Below, piece by piece: positions 7,460 to 14,304 of a stretch of DNA of 25,403 bases. The position numbers and the translations under genes are program-made. Within the stretch, counting starts at the first letter, position 1, and each line of letters starts with the position of its first letter. This DNA is from CAZDOD01 sp964506935 (GTDB lineage: Bacteria > Desulfobacterota > Zymogenia > Zymogenales > Zymogenaceae): positions 1 through 25,403 of the forward strand of contig CAZDOD010000012.1 in assembly GCA_964506935.1 (NCBI GenBank), written 5' to 3'. Below the pieces are notes generated by a model that was not told where the DNA came from, ran no database searches, and worked only from the letters and a program-made list of their open reading frames with translations.

Positions 7460-8527
7460 ATGGGGAGTAAGGCCTTGAGAGACAAAAGTAATTCTAAAGA
7501 AATTTTAGTTACCTGTTCATACATCCCGGAAGAGATAATCTCCGCGGCGGGGCTCATCCCGATAAGGATAATCCCAGAGGGCCGGCCTTCCGAGGCGGAC
7601 ACCCATATCCATCCCACGACGTGTCACTGTATCAAAAGCCTGTTGGCCTCGGCCCTATCGGGGAATATCCCTAAGGCAGGAGGAATAATCTTTTCAAATT
7701 CCTGCAACGGCATGGAAAGGTTATATGATACATGGAGAGAATATATTAATGATATCCCCGCCCTTTTTGTCGATGTCCCGAAAAAGAAGGACGAAGATTC
7801 GATCGATTTTTTTACTTCCGAACTAGTGAGGTTTGCGGAGAGATTAGAAAACACATTTTCGACCTCGAGGATCACAGCTGATGGATTGAGAGAAGAGATC
7901 GGGACTTATAACGGGGTCAGATCTCTAATGGAAAAGATCTTCAAGCTCCAGAGGGATGAAAATTCAGGTGTCCTCGGAAAGGACGTCTTCTCACTCCTTC
8001 TCGAAGGGTGCAGGTTGGATGTCTCGGAATTTTCGGGAAGTCAGAAAGAATTCATCTCAGGCGTGAAGGACGGCAAGGGGCAAATGAGAGGAAAAAGGAT
8101 AGTCCTGACCGGAAACGTAATAAATAAGGCGCACGTAATAGAGTTCATTGAGGATTTCGGCGCAAGAGTTGTTGCAATAGATACGTGTATCGGGGAGAGG
8201 CACTATGAAAACCTCGTTCAACAGGAATCCTCGGACCTTATGCGGGCGCTTGCAGAGCGGTATCTCAAAAAGTCCCCGTGTCCGAGGATGGACGGGATAG
8301 AAGATCGATTCCGATACCTCACGGATCTGGCAGGCAACTCCGGGGCAGACGGCGTGGTCTATTGCAGTGTGAAGTTCTGCGACTTCTTTTTATACGATGC
8401 AAATCTTATAGGTGAAAGGTTTAAAAAGGAGGGTATACCATTTCTCTTTATCGAGAACGACTACGAATGGACGGGACTCGAGCAGATCAAGACACGAATC
8501 GAGGCTTTTCTCGAAGTGATGAAATAA
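7460..8527 (+). CDS. 2-hydroxyacyl-CoA dehydratase / benzoyl-CoA reductase family subunit (HgdB/BcrC-like)
   Basis: 355 residues, PF06050-type (HgdB/BcrC) fold. These subunits hold a [4Fe-4S] cluster and do one-electron (ketyl-radical) dehydration or ring reduction of CoA esters. Likely cluster cysteines: Cys55 (HPTTCHCIKS, matching the C-x3-[RK]S motif; Cys57 is an extra nearby Cys), Cys82 (NSCNGMERLYD) and Cys307 (VKFCDFFLYD). PCPR (Cys274) is also typical. The C-terminal EQIKTRIEAFLEV is the family ending. Start is uncertain: the ATG at 7460 has no ribosome site, while an in-frame TTG at 7475 has GGGGAG seven bases upstream. The partner subunit is the next gene. No activator ATPase (HgdC/BcrA/BcrD type) is visible in the window. 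Exact substrate unknown. Confidence 0.86.
   Translation: MGSKALRDKSNSKEILVTCSYIPEEIISAAGLIPIRIIPEGRPSEADTHIHPTTCHCIKSLLASALSGNIPKAGGIIFSNSCNGMERLYDTWREYINDIPALFVDVPKKKDEDSIDFFTSELVRFAERLENTFSTSRITADGLREEIGTYNGVRSLMEKIFKLQRDENSGVLGKDVFSLLLEGCRLDVSEFSGSQKEFISGVKDGKGQMRGKRIVLTGNVINKAHVIEFIEDFGARVVAIDTCIGERHYENLVQQESSDLMRALAERYLKKSPCPRMDGIEDRFRYLTDLAGNSGADGVVYCSVKFCDFFLYDANLIGERFKKEGIPFLFIENDYEWTGLEQIKTRIEAFLEVMK
7462..7467 (+). promoter_or_regulatory. Shine-Dalgarno site favouring a TTG start at 7475
   Basis: GGGGAG followed, after seven bases, by TTG at 7475-7477, in frame with the HgdB/BcrC-like protein. The upstream ATG at 7460 is preceded by ttttaatatattt, with no purine-rich site, so the true protein may be five residues shorter. 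Confidence 0.5.
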
Positions 8528-8552
8528 GGGGCAAAAAGGAGGTAAGACTCAG

Positions 8553-9752
8553 ATGTTTAAGATGATACTCAACGAAATGGAGAGGCGATCCGCCGAGGGG
8601 CTCAAGGGGGGCACAAACGCACGCGCCCTGTGGTTCAACGAGTGGGCGAAATTCTTTCTCAAGTCCTATGAAGCCGACAAAAAGGTGGTCTACACATCCT
8701 ACTACGCACTTCCGATGGAGATCCTCGCAGCGTTTGATGTCGCCGCCTTTGACTTCGAGCTTGCGGCCTCGATGATCTCGAGCACCGATATCGGAGTCCC
8801 TACGATGGTCGAAGCCGAGGAGCATGGGTTTTCGATGGATTTATGTTCGATCCACAGGGGGGCAATCGGCGCATTTTATAAAGACTATTTCCCGAAGCCG
8901 GACCTTCTACTCTCCACGTCTTTTTATTGTGACGGTAAATGGAAGACAAACGAGATCCTCTCAAAGATGTTCGGCAAAAAATCGTTTTTCCTTTATGTCC
9001 CTTCAGAGATAAACAAGGACTCGATAGATTATGTGGCGAAACAGCTCAGGGAGATGGCTCTTGCAATCTCCGATGCCGTCGGAGAGAAATTTGATATAGA
9101 TAGGCTCAAGGAGGCGGTCAAAAAATCGAACAGGGCTAGGAGTGCCCAATTGAAGTTCCTCGACCTGTTGAAACATCGGCCCGCACCGTGGGGGGGGAGT
9201 CAGATCGTACAGTATGCGATCTTCGGCACGATGTTTGGTGGCACAGACACGATGGAGATACTTCATGAGGCATTCATTAAAAAATTCGAGGAGAGGATAA
9301 AGACGGGGTCGCTCAGGCCCGAAAGACACAGGATGTTCTGGTTCGCCTGGATACCGACCTATCAGAGCAACCTATTTGATATCTTAAAGGAGAATCAGGT
9401 CAGTGTCCCCATCTGCGAAAACTTGATGGTCTACTGGGACGAGATAGAAGATGACAATCCCTTTGAGGGCCTTGCTTTGAAGTGTCTGAAAAATCCCTAT
9501 GTCGGCTCGGTATCGAGGAGAGTAGAAGGGCTTGACAAGATAATCGAAGAATACTCAATCGACGGGGCGATACTTTTCGCCACGCCTGCCTGCAGGCAAT
9601 CAAAGAGCGCATACAAATATATGAAGGACTCTATTACAAGTCTTGGCATTCCTTTTCTTATGATCGACATGGACATCTGTGATCCTCGAAGTTTCTCTCT
9701 CGAACAGACAAAGACCCGCGTTGAGGGTTTTATAGAAGTCCTCAATAGTTAG
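8553..9752 (+). CDS. 2-hydroxyacyl-CoA dehydratase / benzoyl-CoA reductase family subunit (HgdA/BcrB-like)
   Basis: 399 residues, the partner of the preceding gene. It keeps three cysteines at the family's cluster-binding places: Cys98 (MDLCSIHRG), Cys126 (SFYCDGKW) and Cys347 (ATPACRQS). The N-terminal YTSYYALPMEILAAFD corresponds to the family's substrate-approach strand. The C-terminal EQTKTRVEGFIEVL mirrors the ending of the other subunit, showing common descent. An excellent ribosome site (AGGAGGT) lies before the ATG at 8553. The pair could form a heterodimer that dehydrates a 2-hydroxyacyl-CoA or reduces an aromatic or enoyl-CoA. It cannot be assigned to BCR, HgdAB or the double-cubane group by eye. 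Confidence 0.84.
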   Translation: MFKMILNEMERRSAEGLKGGTNARALWFNEWAKFFLKSYEADKKVVYTSYYALPMEILAAFDVAAFDFELAASMISSTDIGVPTMVEAEEHGFSMDLCSIHRGAIGAFYKDYFPKPDLLLSTSFYCDGKWKTNEILSKMFGKKSFFLYVPSEINKDSIDYVAKQLREMALAISDAVGEKFDIDRLKEAVKKSNRARSAQLKFLDLLKHRPAPWGGSQIVQYAIFGTMFGGTDTMEILHEAFIKKFEERIKTGSLRPERHRMFWFAWIPTYQSNLFDILKENQVSVPICENLMVYWDEIEDDNPFEGLALKCLKNPYVGSVSRRVEGLDKIIEEYSIDGAILFATPACRQSKSAYKYMKDSITSLGIPFLMIDMDICDPRSFSLEQTKTRVEGFIEVLNS

Positions 9753-9766
9753 AGGTTCAAATTATC

Positions 9767-10297
9767 GTGACCAATTTAGACAATCTAATATTATGTGAAG
9801 CGATCGGGTCGAATATGAAATCGTTCGGTGCGAAAGAATCAGAGGTGCTTTCTATAAAGTGCTGGATGACGACCGAAGGCATGTGGTTGTATCATTGTTT
9901 GTTTGAGGGCGATACCGGTCGGGTAAACAAAATAGATGTCGGTGCGATAAGGTCGATGGGTATGAAGAGGGTAAAGGCCGAACAAGAGATCATAGATGTA
10001 ATTTGGGGAATATTTGGGCCTTGCAATATCTCCTCCGATAGTTTCAAGGAAGTTTTTCCACCGAAGGACATCTTTTCTTGGGATCCTGAAAGGAGGATGT
10101 GCATTTTCGATAATACAATGAAGGGAAGAGGAGTTACGGGTGGATGTCGGTGTGACCTCTTTTGTGGGCTTGAGCGTTGGTTCGACACACTCGAAGTTGA
10201 TTACACCACCGTCCCATCGCGCCATGAGTGTATGGTTGTGGATGGTGGGAACTGTTTCAGAGAATATATATTTAAAAGACTTTTTGAGGAAAATTGA
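9767..10297 (+). CDS. DUF6125-like Cys-rich protein, first of two tandem paralogues
   Basis: 176 residues of unknown function, starting at GTG 9767 (AGAGG 11 bases upstream; start only moderately supported). Homologous to the next gene: both contain WMT-x2-GMW-x-YH near the N-terminus, NKI-x4-A-x-SMG, and a C-terminal Cys pattern ending in C-x6-CFREY. The W-x3-(D/E)GxW motif with late cysteines resembles the DUF6125 family. This copy has more cysteines than its paralogue (GGCRCDLFCG near residue 125-134), which could hold a metal or cluster. Its place directly after two radical-dehydratase-like subunits, on the same transcript, suggests an accessory or electron-transfer role. That is an inference. 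Confidence 0.62.
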   Translation: MTNLDNLILCEAIGSNMKSFGAKESEVLSIKCWMTTEGMWLYHCLFEGDTGRVNKIDVGAIRSMGMKRVKAEQEIIDVIWGIFGPCNISSDSFKEVFPPKDIFSWDPERRMCIFDNTMKGRGVTGGCRCDLFCGLERWFDTLEVDYTTVPSRHECMVVDGGNCFREYIFKRLFEEN

Positions 10298-10298
10298 C

Positions 10299-10808
10299 AT
10301 GAACGAGGTCGGCAAAAGGGATCTGAAGGAGCTACTTATCAAGGGGTGGATGACCCATGACGGTATGTGGTTCTATCACAGTCTCGGCGAGGTCGGCATA
10401 GAAAAGACAAACAAGATAAACAGGTCGGCGGTCAAGTCCATGGGTCTCGTCGAGATCAAGAGGCTTAAGAAGGTGCTCGGTATCGAATCTATTGGTAGCT
10501 TTGAGGAGCTGAAATCCTTCACTCTCGCGGTCTTTGAGTTGGTAATGGGAGATTTTATGAAATTTACATTCGAATTCAAAGATGGGGATGTTATCTGTGC
10601 GGGATGGGAAGACGAGAAGTGCTTCGCATATCAGGGTATAAAGAGGATCGGCGCAATCGAGGATTATCAGTGTGGCATCTTTGACAGGATCGAGGCGTGG
10701 TTTGACGGTCTGGGCCTCAAATATACGGTCTCGCCCGAGGTCTCGGGCTGCATGATGCACACGGAAGGGAAGTGTTTTCGGGAATACAGGTTCGATTTCG
10801 GTAAGTAG
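10299..10808 (+). CDS. DUF6125-like protein, second of two tandem paralogues
   Basis: 169 residues from ATG 10299, one base after the stop of its paralogue; GAGGA sits eight bases upstream within the previous gene, so the two are translationally coupled. An open frame extends further 5' but overlaps the paralogue and lacks a ribosome site. The motif KGWMTHDGMWFYHSL (residues ~16-30) closely fits the W-x2-HDG-x-WF pattern of DUF6125. Cysteines lie at EDEKCFAYQG, YQCGIFDRIEAWF, SGCMMHTEGKCFREY. It is clearly related to the upstream gene over its whole length but divergent, as expected for two non-identical subunits. No enzymatic motif is recognised. Confidence 0.66.
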   Translation: MNEVGKRDLKELLIKGWMTHDGMWFYHSLGEVGIEKTNKINRSAVKSMGLVEIKRLKKVLGIESIGSFEELKSFTLAVFELVMGDFMKFTFEFKDGDVICAGWEDEKCFAYQGIKRIGAIEDYQCGIFDRIEAWFDGLGLKYTVSPEVSGCMMHTEGKCFREYRFDFGK

Positions 10809-10887
10809 CAAAAAATCTTGTGATGTCTATCGGTGTTTAAATTTATTTCAAAATTTCAGAAAACCTAAAAGTTGAAAGGGGGAAAAG

Positions 10888-11319
10888 ATGAAGGTTAAAA
10901 ATGAAGTATGGAATTATATGCAAAAGCATCTGGGCTATACGGATTCCGAGATGGAAAAATTTAAGAGCAGATCGGGGAATCAGGATATCATCTCGAAGGG
11001 AGCGGAGTTGATGAACAAGACCATAGTCTTTGAGGTGGTCAAATCCAGAAACTGTAACAGCCATCATAAGGTGGGCGACAAGTTCTATTTTGACGGTGCC
11101 GGAAATCTCCTTACGAAGTTAAGTCCAAATAAAATCTGCATCTATGCCCTGAATGCGATGACGGCGATGATCTTCACGTCGAACGAGCTCTTTTATGCCG
11201 GTGCCGACCCCAACAAGATGCGGTTAAATAGGGCGAGCTGTTTCGATGTCGGTGTCGAGTGCGGCGGCTGGGGTCAGATCGCCGTTGAGTTTAGGATGGA
11301 GGATCGTAAGAAAAAATAG
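10888..11319 (+). CDS. TIGR04076-like small protein
   Basis: 143 residues with a ribosome site GAAAGGGGGAAA before ATG 10888. The core TIVFEVVKSRNCNSHHKVGDKFYFDGAGNLL (residues ~44-74) followed by CIYALNAMTAMIF and RASCFDVGVECGGWGQIAVEF matches the layout of the TIGR04076 family: strand, Cys-x-x-x-HKVGD, hydrophobic helix, Cys, final strand. Family function is not known. About 45 N-terminal residues precede the core, more than the short family members have. It sits last in the transcript from 6709 and is followed by an inverted repeat at 11386. Its constant Cys/His residues again suggest a metal-linked role beside the dehydratase-like subunits. Confidence 0.6.
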   Translation: MKVKNEVWNYMQKHLGYTDSEMEKFKSRSGNQDIISKGAELMNKTIVFEVVKSRNCNSHHKVGDKFYFDGAGNLLTKLSPNKICIYALNAMTAMIFTSNELFYAGADPNKMRLNRASCFDVGVECGGWGQIAVEFRMEDRKKK

Positions 11320-11385
11320 TCTATTCGATTTGATTTGGCGTCAAAGTAGACATCAAGATTATCATTTCGAGACCTTCGGGCTTTC

Positions 11386-11414
11386 AAGGTGAACCAGATG
11401 TGTGGGTTTACCTT
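11386..11414. other. Ten-base inverted repeat upstream of the acyl-CoA dehydrogenase
   Basis: AAGGTGAACC, nine-base loop, GGTTTACCTT: ten pairs with one G-U. Only four T follow, so it would be a weak terminator for the preceding operon. It also touches the -35 box of a possible dehydrogenase promoter and so may be an operator. The sequence does not decide between the two. Confidence 0.5.
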
Positions 11415-11443
11415 TTGAGGAAATAAATAGCCGAAACCATTAT
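11415..11443 (+). promoter_or_regulatory. Possible promoter for the acyl-CoA dehydrogenase gene
   Basis: TTGAGG (11415-11420), 17-base spacer, CATTAT (11438-11443). Each hexamer has one or two mismatches to sigma70 consensus. The position, ~30 bases before the gene and directly after the 11386 inverted repeat, is sensible, but the match is modest. Confidence 0.35.
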
Positions 11444-11471
11444 TTAATACCAATAAGTAGGGGAGGTCACT

Positions 11472-13337
11472 ATGAGTAATTATATTGTAGATGAGCGAGA
11501 TCAGAAGTTCGTCCTTTACGAGCATCTAAATCTCGAAGGGTTGACCGAGCTCGGAAGATACTCGGAGTTCGGAAAAGACGTATTTGACATGGTGCTGGAG
11601 GAAGCGAGGAAATTCGCCGTGGATATGCTCGAGCCCACGGTCGAGTTAAGCGAAAAAGAGGGCTGTCGCCTTGAGGATGGAAATGTCTACGTCCCAAAGG
11701 CGTTTCATGAGCTTTACAGGCTCTACTGCGAGGGGGGTTGGATCACGATGAGTAAGGATACCGAGGTCGGGGGGCAGGGGATGCCGCTGCTTTTAAATGC
11801 CGCGGTCAAGGAGTACTTCAACTGCAACCTCGCCTTCTGTGCCTATCCCGGCCTCGCCGACGGCGCAAGCCACCTGATCGAAAGATTCGGCACCGACGAG
11901 CAGAAAAAGAAGTATCTATCCAATATGCACTCAGGTAAGTGGAGTGGGACGATGGTCCTCACAGAGCCCGGTGCTGGGACCGATGTTGGGTCATTAAAAA
12001 GCTCGGCAAAAAAGAACCCCGACGGCACCTACTCGATCGTTGGGACGAAGATCTTTATCACCGGCGGTGATCACGACCTCGCCGACAATATCATCCATAT
12101 GGTGCTGGCGAGGACTGAAGGGGCGCCTGCGGGGACAAAAGGCATTTCGATCTTTATAGTACCCAAGTATATCGTAAACGACGACGGGAGTTTAGGCGAA
12201 CGTAACGACTACAACATCGGCGGCATAGAAAAGAAAATGGGATTTACTGGCTCCTCCACATGCCTCATGAACTTCGGGGACAACGGTAAATGCTATGCCG
12301 AGCTCCTAGGCGAGGAGGGTCAGGGGATGAAGATCATGTTCGTCCTTATGAACGAGGCGAGGATCGCCGTCGCCCTCCAGGGCCTTTCCGCTGCATCAAG
12401 GGCATATCTCTACTCCGTTAAATACGCCAAGGAGCGTATTCAGGGAGCCGACCTCGCAAACTTCAGGAATCCCGAGGCACCGAGGGTCCCGATCATCAAT
12501 CACCCCGATGTGAGGAGGATGCTGCTCTGGATGAAATCCCACACCGAGGGCTTGAGGGCGATGATCTACTATACCTCCATGTGTGCGGACATGTCGCTTT
12601 CGGCTGGAGATCCGGAAGAAAGGGAGAAGTGGCACGGACTCGTGGAGCTTCTGACCCCGGTACTCAAGGCATACGGCGCGGATGTCGGCTTTATGGTGGC
12701 CGATCAATCCATCATGGTCCACGGGGGATACGGATATACGAAGGAATATCCGGTCGAGCAGATCTTAAGGGACGTAAAGATCGCAGCGATATTCGAGGGG
12801 ACGAACGGCATCCAGGCGCTTGACCTCGTGGGGAGAAAGCTGGGCCAGAAAAAGGGCGAAAACTTCGTAAATCTGATCGGTAAGATGAATAATTTCATTA
12901 AGGAAATAAATGAGAATGAGAAACTAAAGGATCTCAATGCGAAGCTGAAGGCCGGGGTCGATACACTCGCCGAGATAGGCGGGTTCTTCGCCAAATGCGG
13001 AAAGGAGGGGAAATTCCTCGTCCCGATAGGAAATGCCTATCCGTTCTTGGATCTCATGGCAGTTGTAATGTCGGCATGGATGCTGCTATGGCAGGCGAAA
13101 ATAGCAAATGAGAAATTGGACATGCTAGTCAAAGACAAGGGGATCGATCCCAGCGATTGGGTAAAATGGGCCGAGTTTATAAACGAAAATTCGGACGCCG
13201 CCTTCTACTCCGGCAAGATCGCCTCGGCAAAGTACTTCATCAACAACGTCCTCCCGAAGGCCGATGCAATAGCGAAGGCGATCAAGACCGAGGATCTCTC
13301 GATCATGGAGATAGCAGAGGCCTCCTTCGCATCATAG
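11472..13337 (+). CDS. Acyl-CoA dehydrogenase, long (~600-residue) FAD-dependent form
   Basis: 621 residues. Oxidises an acyl-CoA to the trans-2-enoyl-CoA, passing electrons to an electron-transfer flavoprotein. Domains: N-terminal helical (~40-155), beta-barrel (~160-275; LTEPGAGTDVGSLKS is the flavin/substrate signature), helical catalytic domain (~285-455) and an extra C-terminal domain (~470-610, PF12806 type). The catalytic base is Glu442 in the IFEGTNGIQ motif, and MVHGGYGYTKEYPVEQILRD is the classic helix motif. The long form is shared by DmdC-like and several catabolic dehydrogenases. Ribosome site GGGGAGGT precedes the ATG. It may share the transcript of the upstream operon or use its own weak promoter. 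Chain length and substrate cannot be told from sequence. Confidence 0.93.
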   Translation: MSNYIVDERDQKFVLYEHLNLEGLTELGRYSEFGKDVFDMVLEEARKFAVDMLEPTVELSEKEGCRLEDGNVYVPKAFHELYRLYCEGGWITMSKDTEVGGQGMPLLLNAAVKEYFNCNLAFCAYPGLADGASHLIERFGTDEQKKKYLSNMHSGKWSGTMVLTEPGAGTDVGSLKSSAKKNPDGTYSIVGTKIFITGGDHDLADNIIHMVLARTEGAPAGTKGISIFIVPKYIVNDDGSLGERNDYNIGGIEKKMGFTGSSTCLMNFGDNGKCYAELLGEEGQGMKIMFVLMNEARIAVALQGLSAASRAYLYSVKYAKERIQGADLANFRNPEAPRVPIINHPDVRRMLLWMKSHTEGLRAMIYYTSMCADMSLSAGDPEEREKWHGLVELLTPVLKAYGADVGFMVADQSIMVHGGYGYTKEYPVEQILRDVKIAAIFEGTNGIQALDLVGRKLGQKKGENFVNLIGKMNNFIKEINENEKLKDLNAKLKAGVDTLAEIGGFFAKCGKEGKFLVPIGNAYPFLDLMAVVMSAWMLLWQAKIANEKLDMLVKDKGIDPSDWVKWAEFINENSDAAFYSGKIASAKYFINNVLPKADAIAKAIKTEDLSIMEIAEASFAS

Positions 13338-13437
13338 CCTTTCGGACTCTGATGTATGGCAACCTTTTTTTATAAAGAGTCTTGCCGTTGAGCGCGAAGT
13401 TGCGTTTTTTTGAGGGACTATTTTTTCATCTGTTCGT

Positions 13438-13466
13438 TTGACAAAGCGGGCGAAGGCCACTATAAT
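13438..13466 (+). promoter_or_regulatory. Perfect consensus sigma70 promoter of the tetR gene
   Basis: TTGACA (13438-13443), exactly 17 bases, TATAAT (13461-13466). Both hexamers are exact matches at ideal spacing. Transcription would begin near 13473, ~120 bases before the TetR start codon. Such a strong promoter on a regulator usually implies tight autorepression. Confidence 0.85.
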
Positions 13467-13507
13467 TCTATCTTCTACCTTTTCATGTCGATTCTTTTGG
13501 GTGGACT

Positions 13508-13527
13508 TGAAATATTGCATGTTTTCA
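13508..13527. promoter_or_regulatory. Imperfect palindrome in the tetR leader, candidate operator
   Basis: TGAAA, ten-base spacer, TTTCA, with two further symmetric pairs near the centre. It lies ~35 bases after the predicted start site, where a TetR dimer could block transcription. It is not identical to the TGAAC-N3-GTTCA site at 6737. Confidence 0.3.
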
Positions 13528-13591
13528 GATATTCGGGATGGGCTCTAGATATTTTTGTTACTTGGCTTTTCCCGGATAGAGGAACTTTTTT

Positions 13592-14212
13592 ATGCCTGAG
13601 ATAACCTTCGATGAACTCAAGGAGCGCGAACGAGAGGCGAGGCGCGAGTTGATCGTAAACACCGCAAAGAAACTCTTTTCCGAAAAGAATTTCAAGAGCG
13701 TTACGGTAAGGGATATTGCGAAAAAGGCCGGAGTTAGTGCCGGCACGATCTACAATTATTATGAGAGCCTCGACGAGCTTTTTCTGGATGTTTTTTACTC
13801 CGACACAAAAGAGATCGTCGAGATCATCGAGGAGCAGCGAAAAAACGAGGGGGGCCTAACGATCAGGAGATTGAGCGAGGTCTATGTCGACTACCTCAAT
13901 AAGAACATCTCCTATTATCAATTAATGAGCTACTTCATGCCGAGGGGGATGCTCAAAGATGACGAGATAAAGAGGCTCAATCCGATGATGGAGGAGCTTA
14001 TTAACCTCATCGAGGATATTATTAAATCCCTCGGACATAAGGGGGACACGCAGATGATGTCCCGTGCCCTGTTTTCCGCCCTAAACGGCATAATGACGAT
14101 ATACGCCCAATATCCCGGAAGCAGCATCGCGGAGATACAGAAATACACCCTGATCCTCGCGGGCTACATCTCCGACTTCTTCGAGATGGGGGCGAAAAAA
14201 GATTATTATTAA
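13592..14212 (+). CDS. TetR/AcrR-family transcriptional regulator
   Basis: 206 residues. The N-terminal DNA-binding domain (~17-65) shows the family layout: RRELIVNTAKKLFSEKNFKSVTVRDIAKKAGVSAGTIYNYYESLDELF, with the helix-turn-helix at VRDIAKKAGVSAGTIYNYY. The C-terminal ~140 residues are all-helical and would bind a small ligand. In acyl-CoA gene neighbourhoods such ligands are commonly acyl-CoAs, but that is context, not sequence. Ribosome site GAGGA precedes the ATG. Its flanks (acyl-CoA dehydrogenase upstream, radical SAM downstream) and co-direction suggest it controls the local CoA genes. Confidence 0.92.
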   Translation: MPEITFDELKEREREARRELIVNTAKKLFSEKNFKSVTVRDIAKKAGVSAGTIYNYYESLDELFLDVFYSDTKEIVEIIEEQRKNEGGLTIRRLSEVYVDYLNKNISYYQLMSYFMPRGMLKDDEIKRLNPMMEELINLIEDIIKSLGHKGDTQMMSRALFSALNGIMTIYAQYPGSSIAEIQKYTLILAGYISDFFEMGAKKDYY

Positions 14213-14304
14213 AGTTCTTGAGTCGTTTTTGTATAATCCGAAGATTTTCCAGAATTGAAATTTCCATTTTACGCTGCCGAAAAAGATAAGGAGGATTTGC
14301 ATTA

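Noticed and set aside
6878..11319. Assignment of the operon as a classical benzoyl-CoA reductase (BcrABCD)
   Set aside because: No BcrA/BcrD ATPase subunits, ferredoxin or downstream ring-cleavage genes are visible; only the family level is supported.
11386..11414. Confident intrinsic terminator after the TIGR04076-like gene
   Set aside because: Stem is good but only four T follow, so it is listed as an inverted repeat of unknown role.
13345..13408. Terminator after the acyl-CoA dehydrogenase (GACTCT...AGAGTC and T runs)
   Set aside because: Arms are six bases with a ~25-base loop and the T tracts are not placed right after a stem; not convincing.
14218..14237. Promoter before the radical SAM gene (TTGAGT and TATAAT)
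   Set aside because: The spacer is only eight bases, too short for a sigma70 promoter; TATAAT alone is weak evidence.
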